Part shown: positions 34,456 to 43,074 of the stretch, piece by piece
Numbering within the stretch: position 1 is the first letter of the stretch
How the letters are laid out: each line of letters starts with the position of its first letter
NCBI GenBank assembly: GCA_964348665.1
Contig: CAYGDP010000019.1
Location: forward strand, 9,035-73,034
Direction of reading: 5' to 3'
Source of the DNA: CAYGDP01 sp964348665
GTDB lineage: Bacteria; Verrucomicrobiota; Verrucomicrobiia; Palsa-1439; CAYGDP01
DNA length: 64,000 bases
Notes under the pieces: generated by a model
What the model was told of the DNA's origin: nothing
Databases searched by the model: none
The model's input: only the letters and a program-made list of their open reading frames with translations
Made by a program: the position numbers and the translations under genes

Positions 34456-35832
34456 ATGGCTGAGACGCAACAACAACCGATCGCAACGACCGCATCAACG
34501 ACCGCAACACCCGCGGCCGCGAACAATACCGTTTGTGAATTGCGCAGCGTCAGCAAACGCCTCCGGCTTCCCGGCGGCCGCGAACTCGAAGTGCTCCGGG
34601 ACATCAGCCTGACTATCCCTCGCGAAACGATCACCGCCATCCTCGGGCCCTCCGGATGCGGCAAGAGCACCTTGCTTCGAATCCTCACCGGACTCGTCGA
34701 GCCGACCACCGGGGAAGTGCTTGTCCATGGTTCCCAGCTGCACGGAATCAATCCGCATGTCTCGATGGTGTTTCAAAGTTTCGCGCTCTTTCCCTGGCTT
34801 ACCGTGGCCGAAAACATTGGCGTCGCACTCGACGGGACAGCCGTCTCGCCGCGCGACATTGGTGACCGCGTCGCGCGCGCCATCACCCGGGTGGGTCTCG
34901 AAGGATACGAGGAAGCGTATCCCAAAGAATTGAGCGGCGGCATGAAACAACGCGTTGGCATCGCTCGCTCTCTTGTAGCGCAACCCGAATTGCTTTGCAT
35001 GGATTCACCGTTCAGCACGCTCGATGTGTTGACCGCCGAGAATCTCCGCGCCGAAGTCGTGGATCTCTGGCAGGACCGCACCACCGATCCCAACAGCATT
35101 CTCCTTGTCACACACGACATTCATGAAGCAGTCTTTATCGCTGGTCGCATCATCGTCATGACTTCTCAACCCGGCCAAATCCGTGCCGTCCTCGATAATC
35201 CACTGCCCTACCCACGCGACCCACACGCTCCCACGTTTCTTGCGCAAGTGGACCGCATCCACTCCATTCTGACCCACGCGCTTCTGCCCGACCCCGAGAC
35301 AACCGTTGGATCGTCGGTTGTGCGTCCCGTTCGGATCGAGCCGCTGCCCAACATCGCGATCGGCGAAATGGTTGGGTTGCTCGATATCGTTCGCGATCAG
35401 GGAGGCAGCGCCGATATGTTCGCCCTTTCCGTACAGCTCGGGAAAGAATTTGGAAAGCTTCTCAAATTGACGGAAGCAGCGGAAATGCTCCACTTCGCGG
35501 AAACACCCGGCGATGTCATCGCGCTGACCAAACTTGGTCGGGCGCTGCTCGATGGCGATGTCAACTCCCGCAAAAACCTTATCGGTCAACAACTTCGACT
35601 CCTTGGCCTTTTCCGCCACATCCTCGATCTTCTCGAAAAACAACCCGGTCACGCTCTCGATGAAGACCTCGTCCTCGAAGAACTCGCCATCCGGCTGCCG
35701 ACCGAGCGCCCCCAAACCATGTTCCGCTCGGTCGTTCGCTGGGGTCGCCACGCCAAACTCCTCACCTACGACGCCACCCAACACAAACTCTCCTTGCCTC
35801 GGAGCAAATCCTCACAACAAACAGCCGTGTAA
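34456..35832 (+). CDS. ABC transporter ATPase with AAA-associated C-terminal domain
   Basis: NitT/TauT-family nucleotide-binding protein (458 aa). Walker A GPSGCGKST (64-72), Q-loop VFQSFALFPW, signature LSGGMKQR (159-166) and D-loop STLD are intact. The Walker B motif reads ELLCMDSPF: the catalytic glutamate after Asp183 is replaced by Ser184. Residues about 295-440 match the winged-helix AAA-associated domain. The Met at 34456 is chosen over TTG 34435, which lies in the repeat. Confidence 0.88.
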   Translation: MAETQQQPIATTASTTATPAAANNTVCELRSVSKRLRLPGGRELEVLRDISLTIPRETITAILGPSGCGKSTLLRILTGLVEPTTGEVLVHGSQLHGINPHVSMVFQSFALFPWLTVAENIGVALDGTAVSPRDIGDRVARAITRVGLEGYEEAYPKELSGGMKQRVGIARSLVAQPELLCMDSPFSTLDVLTAENLRAEVVDLWQDRTTDPNSILLVTHDIHEAVFIAGRIIVMTSQPGQIRAVLDNPLPYPRDPHAPTFLAQVDRIHSILTHALLPDPETTVGSSVVRPVRIEPLPNIAIGEMVGLLDIVRDQGGSADMFALSVQLGKEFGKLLKLTEAAEMLHFAETPGDVIALTKLGRALLDGDVNSRKNLIGQQLRLLGLFRHILDLLEKQPGHALDEDLVLEELAIRLPTERPQTMFRSVVRWGRHAKLLTYDATQHKLSLPRSKSSQQTAV

Positions 35833-35906
35833 TGTATTGGATTTTGAGGTGCGTTGGATTGACTCGCCACCAAAAATTCGCGTGCATTCGCGGTTACAAA
35901 AGCGCC

Positions 35907-35950
35907 ATGAAGGCTGTCATTTTCCGAAAACACGGCGGGCATGAAAACGG
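35907..35950 (+). pseudogene. Duplicated 5' fragment of the alcohol dehydrogenase gene
   Basis: ATGAAGGCTGTCATTTTCCG and the following bases repeat the first ~40 nt of the gene at 36044 with a handful of changes, then diverge. It is a truncated duplicate of the start region; the reading frame soon stops. Confidence 0.6.
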
Positions 35951-35997
35951 CATCACCACCGAACACTCAACGATTAAATGGGCAGAGCATTATTGAA

Positions 35998-36040
35998 AAT
36001 TGGATGTTGAATGTTGGGCGTTGAATGTTGAATATGTTGA
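35998..36040. repeat. GTTGAATGTTG word array
   Basis: Repeats of TTGAATG/TTGGGCG with an 8-bp period lie immediately before the alcohol dehydrogenase ATG. On the complementary strand it reads as the TTCAACAT variant of the word-array family. Confidence 0.55.
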
Positions 36041-36043
36041 CCC

Positions 36044-37072
36044 ATGAAAGCTGTCATTTTCCGAGAACACGGAGGTCCTGAAAAGTTCGAGCTGGCCAAC
36101 GTGCCACCACCGCAGGTCACCCCAGACGAGGTGTTGGTGCGCGTCCGGGCGTGCGCGTTGAATCATCTCGATATCTGGGTGCGGCAAGGATTGCCCGGTA
36201 TCCCCGTCGAGATGCCGCACATCTGCGGATCGGATATTGCGGGGGAAATTGCGGAAATCGGGTCGGGGACGAAGAATTTGAAAATCGGTCAGCACGTTAT
36301 CATCTCGCCGGGAATCAGTTGCGGGATGTGCGAATTTTGCGCTCGCGGTGAGGATAGCAATTGCGCCCAATTCGACATTATGGGGATGCGGCGGCAAGGA
36401 GGCTACGCGGAATTTGCCAAGGCGCCCGCGAAAGACTTCCTGCCTGTCAGCAACAAATTGAGCTTCGAAGAATGGGCCGCCATCCCGTTGGTGTTTCTGA
36501 CGGCGTGGCACATGCTCATCACACGCGGCAAACTTCGCCCCGGCGAAACCGTGCTGGTTCACGCCGCGGGCAGCGGCATCGGCAGCGCGGCAATCCAAAT
36601 TGCGAAATTGATGGGGGCGACGGTCATCACGACAGCGGGGAGCGATGAAAAGTTGGCACTGGGGAAAAAACTCGGCGCCGACCACGGCATCCACTACACC
36701 AGCGTTGATTATTCAGAGCAAACAAGGAAATTGACAGGCGGACGCGGAGTGGACTTGATTTTTGAGCACATTGGCCCGGAAAACTGGGAGAAAAACTTGG
36801 CCTGCCTCGCGCGAGGCGGGCGCATGGTTTTTTGCGGGGCAACGACAGGCGCCATGGTCAATGTAAATATTCGGAGCGTGTTCGTGCGTCAGCATAGCTT
36901 GATCGGTTGTTACATGGGGGGACGGCACGAATTGTTGGAATTGCTCAAACTCATCGAGGCGGGAAAACTGCACCCGGTAGTGGACAAAGTCTATCCACTA
37001 GCCGAAGCCGCTTCAGCCCATCGCCGCATGCTCGATCGCGGGAATTTTGGGAAGATTGTTTTGAAAATTTGA
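36044..37072 (+). CDS. Zinc-binding alcohol dehydrogenase (MDR family)
   Basis: Medium-chain dehydrogenase/reductase (342 aa) with a GroES-like N-terminal domain. Structural-zinc cysteines are in CGMCEFCARGEDSNC, and catalytic-zone residues are in CALNHLDIWVRQG and HICGSDIAGEI. The nucleotide-binding loop is AAGSGIGSAAIQIAK. Substrate unknown; quinone-oxidoreductase-like and alcohol dehydrogenases share these marks. A truncated copy of its 5' end lies 137 bp upstream. Confidence 0.88.
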   Translation: MKAVIFREHGGPEKFELANVPPPQVTPDEVLVRVRACALNHLDIWVRQGLPGIPVEMPHICGSDIAGEIAEIGSGTKNLKIGQHVIISPGISCGMCEFCARGEDSNCAQFDIMGMRRQGGYAEFAKAPAKDFLPVSNKLSFEEWAAIPLVFLTAWHMLITRGKLRPGETVLVHAAGSGIGSAAIQIAKLMGATVITTAGSDEKLALGKKLGADHGIHYTSVDYSEQTRKLTGGRGVDLIFEHIGPENWEKNLACLARGGRMVFCGATTGAMVNVNIRSVFVRQHSLIGCYMGGRHELLELLKLIEAGKLHPVVDKVYPLAEAASAHRRMLDRGNFGKIVLKI

Positions 37073-37085
37073 TTTCCAGTAAATA

Positions 37086-37811
37086 TCACCAAGAGATACC
37101 GTCACCGGTCTCGGCAGCCAGAAAAGCGTAACCCGATTTTTTTCCCTCAATGACTATGTGACGGTCGTCAATTGTACTAATGGCAAGGCCAAGGTTGGCC
37201 TTGTCGAGTTGATGCCGTACTTCTGCAGGGGTGAATGCGGCGAGAAGGGATTGGTAGAAGAGTTGCTGGAGAAGCTTGGATTCGTGCGCCGCGTGTTTGT
37301 GCATCAGCGCTCGGGCAGTAATACGCGATGGAGGGCGGAATAAATCCTGAACGAGGACGACAGCTTTGGGTTTGGTTACGCGACGGATTTCTTTCCAGAA
37401 TGAGATAGGATCGGAAAGATGATGGAGCAAACTATTGGAAATGACAGCGTCGAATGTAGAATCGTGAAATGGGAGAAGCTTGGCGTCGGATCGTATTAGC
37501 GAAATTATAGGCCGCGCGCCCTCGCGCGGCGATATTTTCTGTTTTGCTAAAGCAAGCATCGCCGCGGAGGCGTCGAGGGCGATGATATGGGCGTTGGGAA
37601 GTTGACGCGCGATGCGGATGGGGATGTCGGCGGGGCCGGTGCCGAGGTCTAAGATTTTAATTCGAGGACGAGGACGAGGACGAGGACGATTTCGAAGAAG
37701 CGCGAGGAGGTGCTCAACATACGGCTGGTCAACATCGCCGAAGTTGGCAGCTTGATAGGCGCGGGCTTCGGCGTCGTCGGACATGACTTCGGGTTCGGGA
37801 ATGCGGTTCAT
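37086..37811 (-). CDS. SAM-dependent class I methyltransferase
   Basis: Methyltransferase (241 aa) with SAM-binding motif I LDLGTGPADIPIRIA, acidic end of beta-2 IIALDAS, and motif IV ISNSLLHHLSDP. Substrate unknown. A (CGAGGA)n microsatellite encodes RPRPRPRP just before motif I. Divergent from nothing close; the upstream gap holds a TTCAACG word array. Confidence 0.85.
   Translation of the reverse strand: MNRIPEPEVMSDDAEARAYQAANFGDVDQPYVEHLLALLRNRPRPRPRPRIKILDLGTGPADIPIRIARQLPNAHIIALDASAAMLALAKQKISPREGARPIISLIRSDAKLLPFHDSTFDAVISNSLLHHLSDPISFWKEIRRVTKPKAVVLVQDLFRPPSRITARALMHKHAAHESKLLQQLFYQSLLAAFTPAEVRHQLDKANLGLAISTIDDRHIVIEGKKSGYAFLAAETGDGISW
37663..37689. repeat. CGAGGA hexanucleotide microsatellite in the methyltransferase gene
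   Basis: More than four perfect tandem copies of CGAGGA encode Arg-Pro repeats. Because the unit is 6 bp, slippage changes length but keeps the frame. Confidence 0.8.
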
Positions 37812-37815
37812 CTTC

Positions 37816-37903
37816 GTTAAATAGTTAAAACGTTGAATCGTTGAATCGGAGTGGCGGTGGTGCCAATATAACCATTTGACGTTTCAACCATTCAACGCCT
37901 AAC
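37816..37903. repeat. TTCAACG word arrays flanking an 88-bp gap
   Basis: Complementary word runs (GTTGAATC units at 37816-37848 and TTTCAACCATTCAACG at 37880-37898) lie between the methyltransferase start and the permease stop. The permease TAG at 37899-37901 is at the edge of the array. Confidence 0.55.
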
Positions 37904-39335
37904 CCTTGATCCCTGTCGTGGCGATGCCTTTGATGAAAGTTTTTTGAGTAAAGAAGAAGAGGATGATGATAGGAATGATCACGACGGCGCTGGCGGCCAT
38001 GAGAAAATGCCATTGGGTTCCGCCATGCTGGCTCTGGTAGTTTTGCAAGGCGAGAGCGAGTGTGAACGTGTGTTTACGAGTGAGATAAAGGAGTGGCCCC
38101 ATGAAATCGTTCCATGCCCAGAGAAAATGGAAGAGCGCGACTACGGCGAGCACGGGCCGACTCAACGGCAGCATGATGCGCCAGAAGATTCCCCACTCGC
38201 TACAACCATCAATTCGCGCCGCCTCGCTTAACTCTTTCGGGATCGTCAGAAAAAACTGTCGCATGAGAAAAATGTTAAACGCGCTGGCGAAAAACGCGGG
38301 AACCCAGAGCGGCTTGAGCGTTCCCACCCAGCCCAGAGTTTTGAATACGCCATACAACGGCACCATCAGCACGGGAAACGGCACCATCATCGTCGCGAGA
38401 GTGACGGCAAACAGCGCGTCACGTCCGCGCCACTGGATTTTCGCGAAACCGTAGGCGACGATGGCATTGGACAAGACCGCGCCGATCATGCCGAGAATGC
38501 AAACCATCAGCGTGTTTCGCAGGAATACCGGAAAATCCACCACAGTATCCACGCCGATGCCGCTTTCGCGAGGCTTGACGGTGCCCTCTACTTCTTCGAG
38601 GCCGCGTCCGCCCATCGTGGCGAGCGCCAACGGATAATTTTCCCAGCGGGGGGCGATATTGGAGGTAATCGCTACGGCGGGAACGATATCCCACATTAGC
38701 TCGTGAGTTCGCATCTTGGTAGGAGACCGTTCCGTGATATGCCAGTCGCCTTGATTCACCCGTTTCTCTAATTTGGCGAAAACGAGTTTCTCCTGCGCGA
38801 GTCCCGCCTCAAAAACCTGCATTCGCGCGCGGCCCGTTGCTTCATCGAACGCGGTCGCCGAGAGCAGAAGTCGTTTGCCCTTGTCGCGTCCCTCCTGGGG
38901 AATCACCACGACGCTCGGCTCCGTGATTTCGTAATCGCGGGTGATTTCAAGCGGCACGTCGTTCAAGATCGCAGATTTCGATTTGCCATCATCCGATATT
39001 TTCCACTCAATCTTGTCTAGACGTTTAACGACGCGGACATCTATGGGTACGTCTGTTTCCGAAACGACCGATAATTTTCCCGCGTCCGACCCACGTAATC
39101 GTTGGATGAGAATGCCAGGCGCGTTTTCCGGATCATCACGAGGCGCCTCGACACGAACGCCGTCGAACTCCGTGAAAAAGGCGCGCGGGATCCAGGTGGG
39201 CGGCATCTGCATGGTTTGCTCGATGGGCTTGAGCGAAGTGAACATCAGCCAAAGGAACGGGAAGAGAAAGAGGATCGACCCCGCGACGAGTAGCGCGTAG
39301 CAAAAAAAGCGGGCCAATGGGGTGCGGGGTTGCAT
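37899..39335 (-). CDS. Carbohydrate ABC transporter permease (MalG type) with large insertion
   Basis: Inner-membrane subunit of a sugar importer (478 aa; usual length about 280). TM1 lies at 12-34 and the remaining helices from about 265 to the end. The coupling EAA motif is EAARIDGCSEWGIFWRIMLPLSRP-like (conserved E-A-A-x-I-D-G). About 195 extra residues between TM1 and TM2, mostly hydrophilic and beta-like, would face the periplasm. It is last in the operon binding protein-MalF type-MalG type. It is separated from the MalF-type gene by a long word array. Confidence 0.88.
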   Translation of the reverse strand: MQPRTPLARFFCYALLVAGSILFLFPFLWLMFTSLKPIEQTMQMPPTWIPRAFFTEFDGVRVEAPRDDPENAPGILIQRLRGSDAGKLSVVSETDVPIDVRVVKRLDKIEWKISDDGKSKSAILNDVPLEITRDYEITEPSVVVIPQEGRDKGKRLLLSATAFDEATGRARMQVFEAGLAQEKLVFAKLEKRVNQGDWHITERSPTKMRTHELMWDIVPAVAITSNIAPRWENYPLALATMGGRGLEEVEGTVKPRESGIGVDTVVDFPVFLRNTLMVCILGMIGAVLSNAIVAYGFAKIQWRGRDALFAVTLATMMVPFPVLMVPLYGVFKTLGWVGTLKPLWVPAFFASAFNIFLMRQFFLTIPKELSEAARIDGCSEWGIFWRIMLPLSRPVLAVVALFHFLWAWNDFMGPLLYLTRKHTFTLALALQNYQSQHGGTQWHFLMAASAVVIIPIIILFFFTQKTFIKGIATTGIKG

Positions 39336-39344
39336 AAATTATAA

Positions 39345-39464
39345 ATTCCAAACTCCAAACTCCAAACTCCAGAGAAACTTCAAACCCCAAGCTTCAAGCT
39401 CAAAACCTTGCGTTTGAAGTTTGAGGCTTTCCTGAAGTTTGAAGCTTGAAGTTTGAAGTTTTCT
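39345..39464. repeat. TTCAAACT word array (copy 2), long inverted repeat
   Basis: CAAACTC words followed by complementary GAAGTTTGA words form a roughly 120-bp imperfect hairpin between the two sugar-permease genes. It is the reverse-orientation relative of 34360-34450. A hairpin here could lower downstream permease expression. Confidence 0.65.
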
Positions 39465-40362
39465 ATCCTGCATAATGCACTCGTTTCTCCGATAATTTGG
39501 TGGCGCCATAGGTCAGCGCCAGGATGAGCAAAAATAGTATCCACGCCATCGCGCTGGCGTAGCCCATGCGCAAATCGTAAAACGCCGTCGAGAACAGATA
39601 CAGCGCGTAAAACAACGTCGAACGCGCCGGGTTGCCGTCGGCGCTTCCGGTCATGACGAACACCTGCGTGAAGACCTGCAGCGTGCCGATGATGCCCATG
39701 ATCAGGTTGAAATAAATCACAGGCGAGATCATTGGCAGTGTAACGTGCCAGATGCGCCGCCACCAGCTCGCGCCGTCAATCTCGGCCGATTCATAAAGTT
39801 CCTGCGGCACATCTTGCAGGCCGGCAAGATAAATCACCATCGAGTTTCCAACGCCCCAGGCGCTCATCAAGACCAGCGCCGGTTTCGCCCAATTCGGATC
39901 CGCCAGCCACGTGGGAGGTTTCGCGCCGAAAATATCAAGGATCGGAGTAATCGCCCAGTTCAGCACGCCATAACTGCCATTGAAGATCCACAACCAGAGC
40001 ATCGAACTGGCCACCAGCGGGACCAGCGACGGCAGATAAAAAAATGTACGGAACAATGGCATCCCGCGCACCCCGGTGTTCAACAAGAGCGCTAGCGAGA
40101 TGCTGATCAACATTCCCAGCGGCAGAGACAAGGCGGCGAACACGAGCGTGTTGCGCAGCGAGAGCCAAAAGACTTCGTCGCTCATGAGCCGCTGATAATT
40201 TTCCGCACCCGACCACGCAGGAGATTGCAGCACGGAATAATCGCAAAAACTGTAGAAGAGCGACGCGACCACCGGATAGGCCGTGAACACGCCCAGCCCG
40301 ATAAACCAAAGCGAGCAGAAGGCGATTCCCTTTCGTAAATTATGACGTTCGGTGGAGGTCAT
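39463..40362 (-). CDS. Carbohydrate ABC transporter permease (MalF type)
   Basis: Inner-membrane importer subunit (299 aa) with six helices and the EAA loop ELYESAEIDGASWWRRIWHVTLP. It would form the transmembrane channel with the MalG-type partner downstream. Its start overlaps the binding-protein stop by 4 nt. No ATPase gene is in the cluster, so a shared MsmK/MalK-like ATPase elsewhere is expected. Confidence 0.92.
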   Translation of the reverse strand: MTSTERHNLRKGIAFCSLWFIGLGVFTAYPVVASLFYSFCDYSVLQSPAWSGAENYQRLMSDEVFWLSLRNTLVFAALSLPLGMLISISLALLLNTGVRGMPLFRTFFYLPSLVPLVASSMLWLWIFNGSYGVLNWAITPILDIFGAKPPTWLADPNWAKPALVLMSAWGVGNSMVIYLAGLQDVPQELYESAEIDGASWWRRIWHVTLPMISPVIYFNLIMGIIGTLQVFTQVFVMTGSADGNPARSTLFYALYLFSTAFYDLRMGYASAMAWILFLLILALTYGATKLSEKRVHYAG

Positions 40363-41786
40363 GGCGTCTGTTTGTAGGCTTCGTCACCTGACGCCGCTGT
40401 GTGGGATTCGCCGTGTGGGGTAACGCGGCCTACATCGTTGGATTTTCTTCGCGCCAAGCTGCGCTGGTGCAACTCCCAGCTTTCGCTGACGCGTTTCTGC
40501 GCGAAGGCTAGGGCTTCTTCGGGTGATTTGGCGAGGAGCCGGACTTTTTCGAATACTTGACTGACTTCGCGGGTGTATTCCTGCCAAATCCCGATTTTCG
40601 GATAATGAATCGCGTTCGGGCTTGCAGCTTGGTCACGGAAAACTTTGATGTACGGGTGCGGATGTTTTTGTGCAAAGAACGGGCTCCAGACGCGCATCGG
40701 CGAATTTTTCTGCTGTCCGTAGCAAACTAGCTCCATCCCGAACAGTTCCTCTTCGGTTTGCGCGTTTTCGTTGATGCTGCTGATAAACTTGATGAATTCC
40801 CAGGCTTCGTCCGGGTGTTTCGCCCCGCGCGGGATCATCACAAGGTCGGCGTCGGCAACCGTAAAGTTTTCCAGGCCGGGCTTGGCCGTGGGCCATGGCG
40901 CGCAGCCGTATTCCATGCCGGGCGCGTATTGTTCGATGAAATTATTGAGCCAGACGCCTTGAAACACCATCGCCATTTGACCGCTGAAGAACGGGTTTTG
41001 CGGTGATGAGAAATTACCGAAGCCGCTCACAAACGATTTGATTTGTTCGAGGCCGTATTTTCGCGAATACCCTTCGACCCAGTTGTACGCTTCCAAGTTG
41101 GCGGCATTCTTCCCGATGGTGATTTCTGTTTCATCCCAAAGCTGGCCGCCGAACCATTGGGGAAAACTCCAGGCCGCCCAGCCAGGCTCTTGCGGAAGAA
41201 AACCTAGTTGAACAATCTTTCCGTCTTTGTCTCGTTTGGCAAGTTTCTCGGCGAACTCGTCCAGTTCGGCGAGCGTTTGCGGAGGTCGCTCCGGGTCCAA
41301 GCCGGCCGCGCGAAACATCGCTTTGTTCCAATACAGGGCGTAGGTCGTCGGCGTAGTCGGGACCGCCCAGGTCGAACCGCGATACGTGCACATATCGGCA
41401 TATACGGGGTAATACCTCGAGAGCCATTGCTCTGTGGTCATCCCGTCGCGTTTGATGAAATCATCGAGCGGCAGCAACGCGTTGCGATCGGCAAACGAAA
41501 AAACGTTGGAAACCCATAGCCCCGCTACGTCAGGCGGGTCGCCGCCCGCGGTGGCGACGATTGTCTTGCGGTCCACGTTACTGATGGAGAGATATTCGAC
41601 GACGATGATCTTGCCGTCTTTGTTTTTCTTCTGGAGCCGATTGAACTGATCCACCGTCCGCTGCATCGCCTCGCCCTCTTTACCCGTCCATTTCTCCCAA
41701 TAGGAAATATGCACCTTGCCATCGTCGCGCGAGCAGCCGACGAGAAAGACGGAAAGGACAGCAATGGCAACCATGGAAATTTTCAT
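40359..41786 (-). CDS. Extracellular sugar-binding lipoprotein of an ABC importer
   Basis: Family 1 solute-binding protein (475 aa) with lipoprotein signal MKISMVAIAVLSVFLVGC (Cys18). Motifs include HISYWEKWTG at the mature start, TPTTYALYWNKAMFRAAGLD and PDEAWEFIKFI. The open frame continues upstream across the divergent gene, but the Met at 41786 starts the signal peptide; a Met 8 codons upstream is the alternative. It heads the importer operon, and Gfo/Idh/MocA divergence suggests uptake of a sugar or polyol to be oxidised. Confidence 0.9.
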   Translation of the reverse strand: MKISMVAIAVLSVFLVGCSRDDGKVHISYWEKWTGKEGEAMQRTVDQFNRLQKKNKDGKIIVVEYLSISNVDRKTIVATAGGDPPDVAGLWVSNVFSFADRNALLPLDDFIKRDGMTTEQWLSRYYPVYADMCTYRGSTWAVPTTPTTYALYWNKAMFRAAGLDPERPPQTLAELDEFAEKLAKRDKDGKIVQLGFLPQEPGWAAWSFPQWFGGQLWDETEITIGKNAANLEAYNWVEGYSRKYGLEQIKSFVSGFGNFSSPQNPFFSGQMAMVFQGVWLNNFIEQYAPGMEYGCAPWPTAKPGLENFTVADADLVMIPRGAKHPDEAWEFIKFISSINENAQTEEELFGMELVCYGQQKNSPMRVWSPFFAQKHPHPYIKVFRDQAASPNAIHYPKIGIWQEYTREVSQVFEKVRLLAKSPEEALAFAQKRVSESWELHQRSLARRKSNDVGRVTPHGESHTAASGDEAYKQTP

Positions 41787-41870
41787 TGCGTCAGAGCAAA
41801 TGTTTAGCATATCCTTTCCGCCGCAGTCCAGAAAACAAACCGAAATCCACTTAGCAAGGAGAACTTTTCC
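41787..41870. promoter_or_regulatory. Divergent control region of sugar importer and dehydrogenase
   Basis: The 84-bp spacer between divergent genes must contain both promoters. A Shine-Dalgarno AAGGAG precedes the plus-strand ATG by about 9 nt. On the minus strand TTCTGG, 16 bp, TATGCT is a possible promoter about 22 nt before the binding-protein ATG. No clear operator palindrome was found. Confidence 0.4.
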
Positions 41871-43025
41871 ATGGCAGCAAAGAAACTCAATGTCGGCATG
41901 ATCGGATACAAATTCATGGGCAAAGCACACAGCAACGCCTGGCTCAAGGCGGCAAAATTTTTTGATGTAAAAGGCGAGCCAGTCATGAAGGTCATCTGCG
42001 GACGCAATCGCGACGGCGCCACCTCGATGCAGAAATTCGGCTGGCAATCCGTCAGCACCGATTGGCGCGAAGTCGTCGAGCGGCGCGACATTGATATCGT
42101 GGACATCTGCACCGCGAACGACACGCACGCCGAGATCGCCATCGCGGCCGCCAAGGCTGGCAAAGCGATCGTGTGTGAGAAACCGCTGGCGATGGACGTG
42201 GCGCAATGCAAGGAAATGGTCGCAGCGGTGAAGAAAGCGGGCGTGACCAATCTGGTCTGCCACAACTACCGCCGCATCCCCGCGCTGGCGCTCGCCAAGC
42301 GGATGATTGACAACGGCGATCTCGGAAAGATCTTTCACTATCGCGGCCGCTATTTACAGGATTGGATCGTGGACCCGAATTTTCCGATCGTGTGGCGATT
42401 GCAAAAAAATGTCGCCGGCAGCGGCACGCATGGCGATATTTGCGCGCACATCATTGACATCGGCCGATATCTCGTGGGCGAATTCAGCGAGGTCAGCGGT
42501 TTGATGGAGACGTTCATCAAAGAACGCCCGATTCAGGAAGCCGCCGTCGGCAGCGGTCTCGGCGCCAAGGCCGGCAAGAAAATCGGCAAGGTCACCGTGG
42601 ACGACGCCTCGATGTTCATTGGCCGGTTCAAGAACGGCGCGCTGGCAAACCTCGAAGCCACTCGGTTCGCTCTCGGTCGCAAAAACGGCATCCAAGTCGA
42701 AATCAACGGCAGCAAAGGCTCGCTCTACTTCGATTTCGAGGACATGAACCGCCTCAAATATTACAACGAAGCCGATCCGTCCGACCGAAAAGGGTTCCGC
42801 GACATTCTTGTCACCGACGGTTCGCAGCCGTACGCGGGCGCGTGGTGGCCGGGCGGCCATATTATCGGGTACGAACACACCTTCATCAATACGTTTGCCG
42901 ACTTCCTCAATGCCGCCGCGGAGGGCAAGCCGGTGAAACCCGACTTCGAGGATGGATTGCGCAATCAAGCGGTGCTCGAAGCAGTCGAAGAATCCGCCAA
43001 GAGCGGCAAATGGGTGAAACTCTAG
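41871..43025 (+). CDS. Gfo/Idh/MocA family oxidoreductase
   Basis: NAD(P)-dependent sugar dehydrogenase-like protein (384 aa). The Rossmann start is VGMIGYKFMGKAHSNAW, the catalytic motif is CEKPLAMDVAQC, and the substrate-domain segment GSGTHGDICAHIIDIGRYL contains the family histidine. Divergent from the carbohydrate importer, so it likely acts on the imported compound or a derivative such as an inositol or a 3-keto sugar (inference). Confidence 0.92.
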   Translation: MAAKKLNVGMIGYKFMGKAHSNAWLKAAKFFDVKGEPVMKVICGRNRDGATSMQKFGWQSVSTDWREVVERRDIDIVDICTANDTHAEIAIAAAKAGKAIVCEKPLAMDVAQCKEMVAAVKKAGVTNLVCHNYRRIPALALAKRMIDNGDLGKIFHYRGRYLQDWIVDPNFPIVWRLQKNVAGSGTHGDICAHIIDIGRYLVGEFSEVSGLMETFIKERPIQEAAVGSGLGAKAGKKIGKVTVDDASMFIGRFKNGALANLEATRFALGRKNGIQVEINGSKGSLYFDFEDMNRLKYYNEADPSDRKGFRDILVTDGSQPYAGAWWPGGHIIGYEHTFINTFADFLNAAAEGKPVKPDFEDGLRNQAVLEAVEESAKSGKWVKL

Positions 43026-43038
43026 GCGGAACAATCGC

Positions 43039-43067
43039 TTGCCAACCGGGTCGAACGGTGCGAGAGT
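43039..43067 (+). promoter_or_regulatory. Possible promoter of the LecA-like gene
   Basis: -35 TTGCCA (43039-43044), 17-bp spacer, GAGAGT (43062-43067), 7 nt to ATG 43075. Geometry matches the other leaderless candidates but the -10 sequence is poor. Confidence 0.35.
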
Positions 43068-43074
43068 GAACACG

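Noticed and set aside
37663..37689. Replication origin iterons or regulatory sites
   Set aside because: Perfect hexamers inside a coding region that encode an Arg-Pro linker; no dnaA boxes or replication genes nearby.
25254..39464. CRISPR array among the short repeats
   Set aside because: Repeat units are 7-9 bp, degenerate and without unique spacers; no cas genes are present.
40359..42338. 659-aa version of the sugar-binding protein
   Set aside because: The extra 184 N-terminal residues lie antisense to the dehydrogenase gene; the lipoprotein signal begins at 41786.
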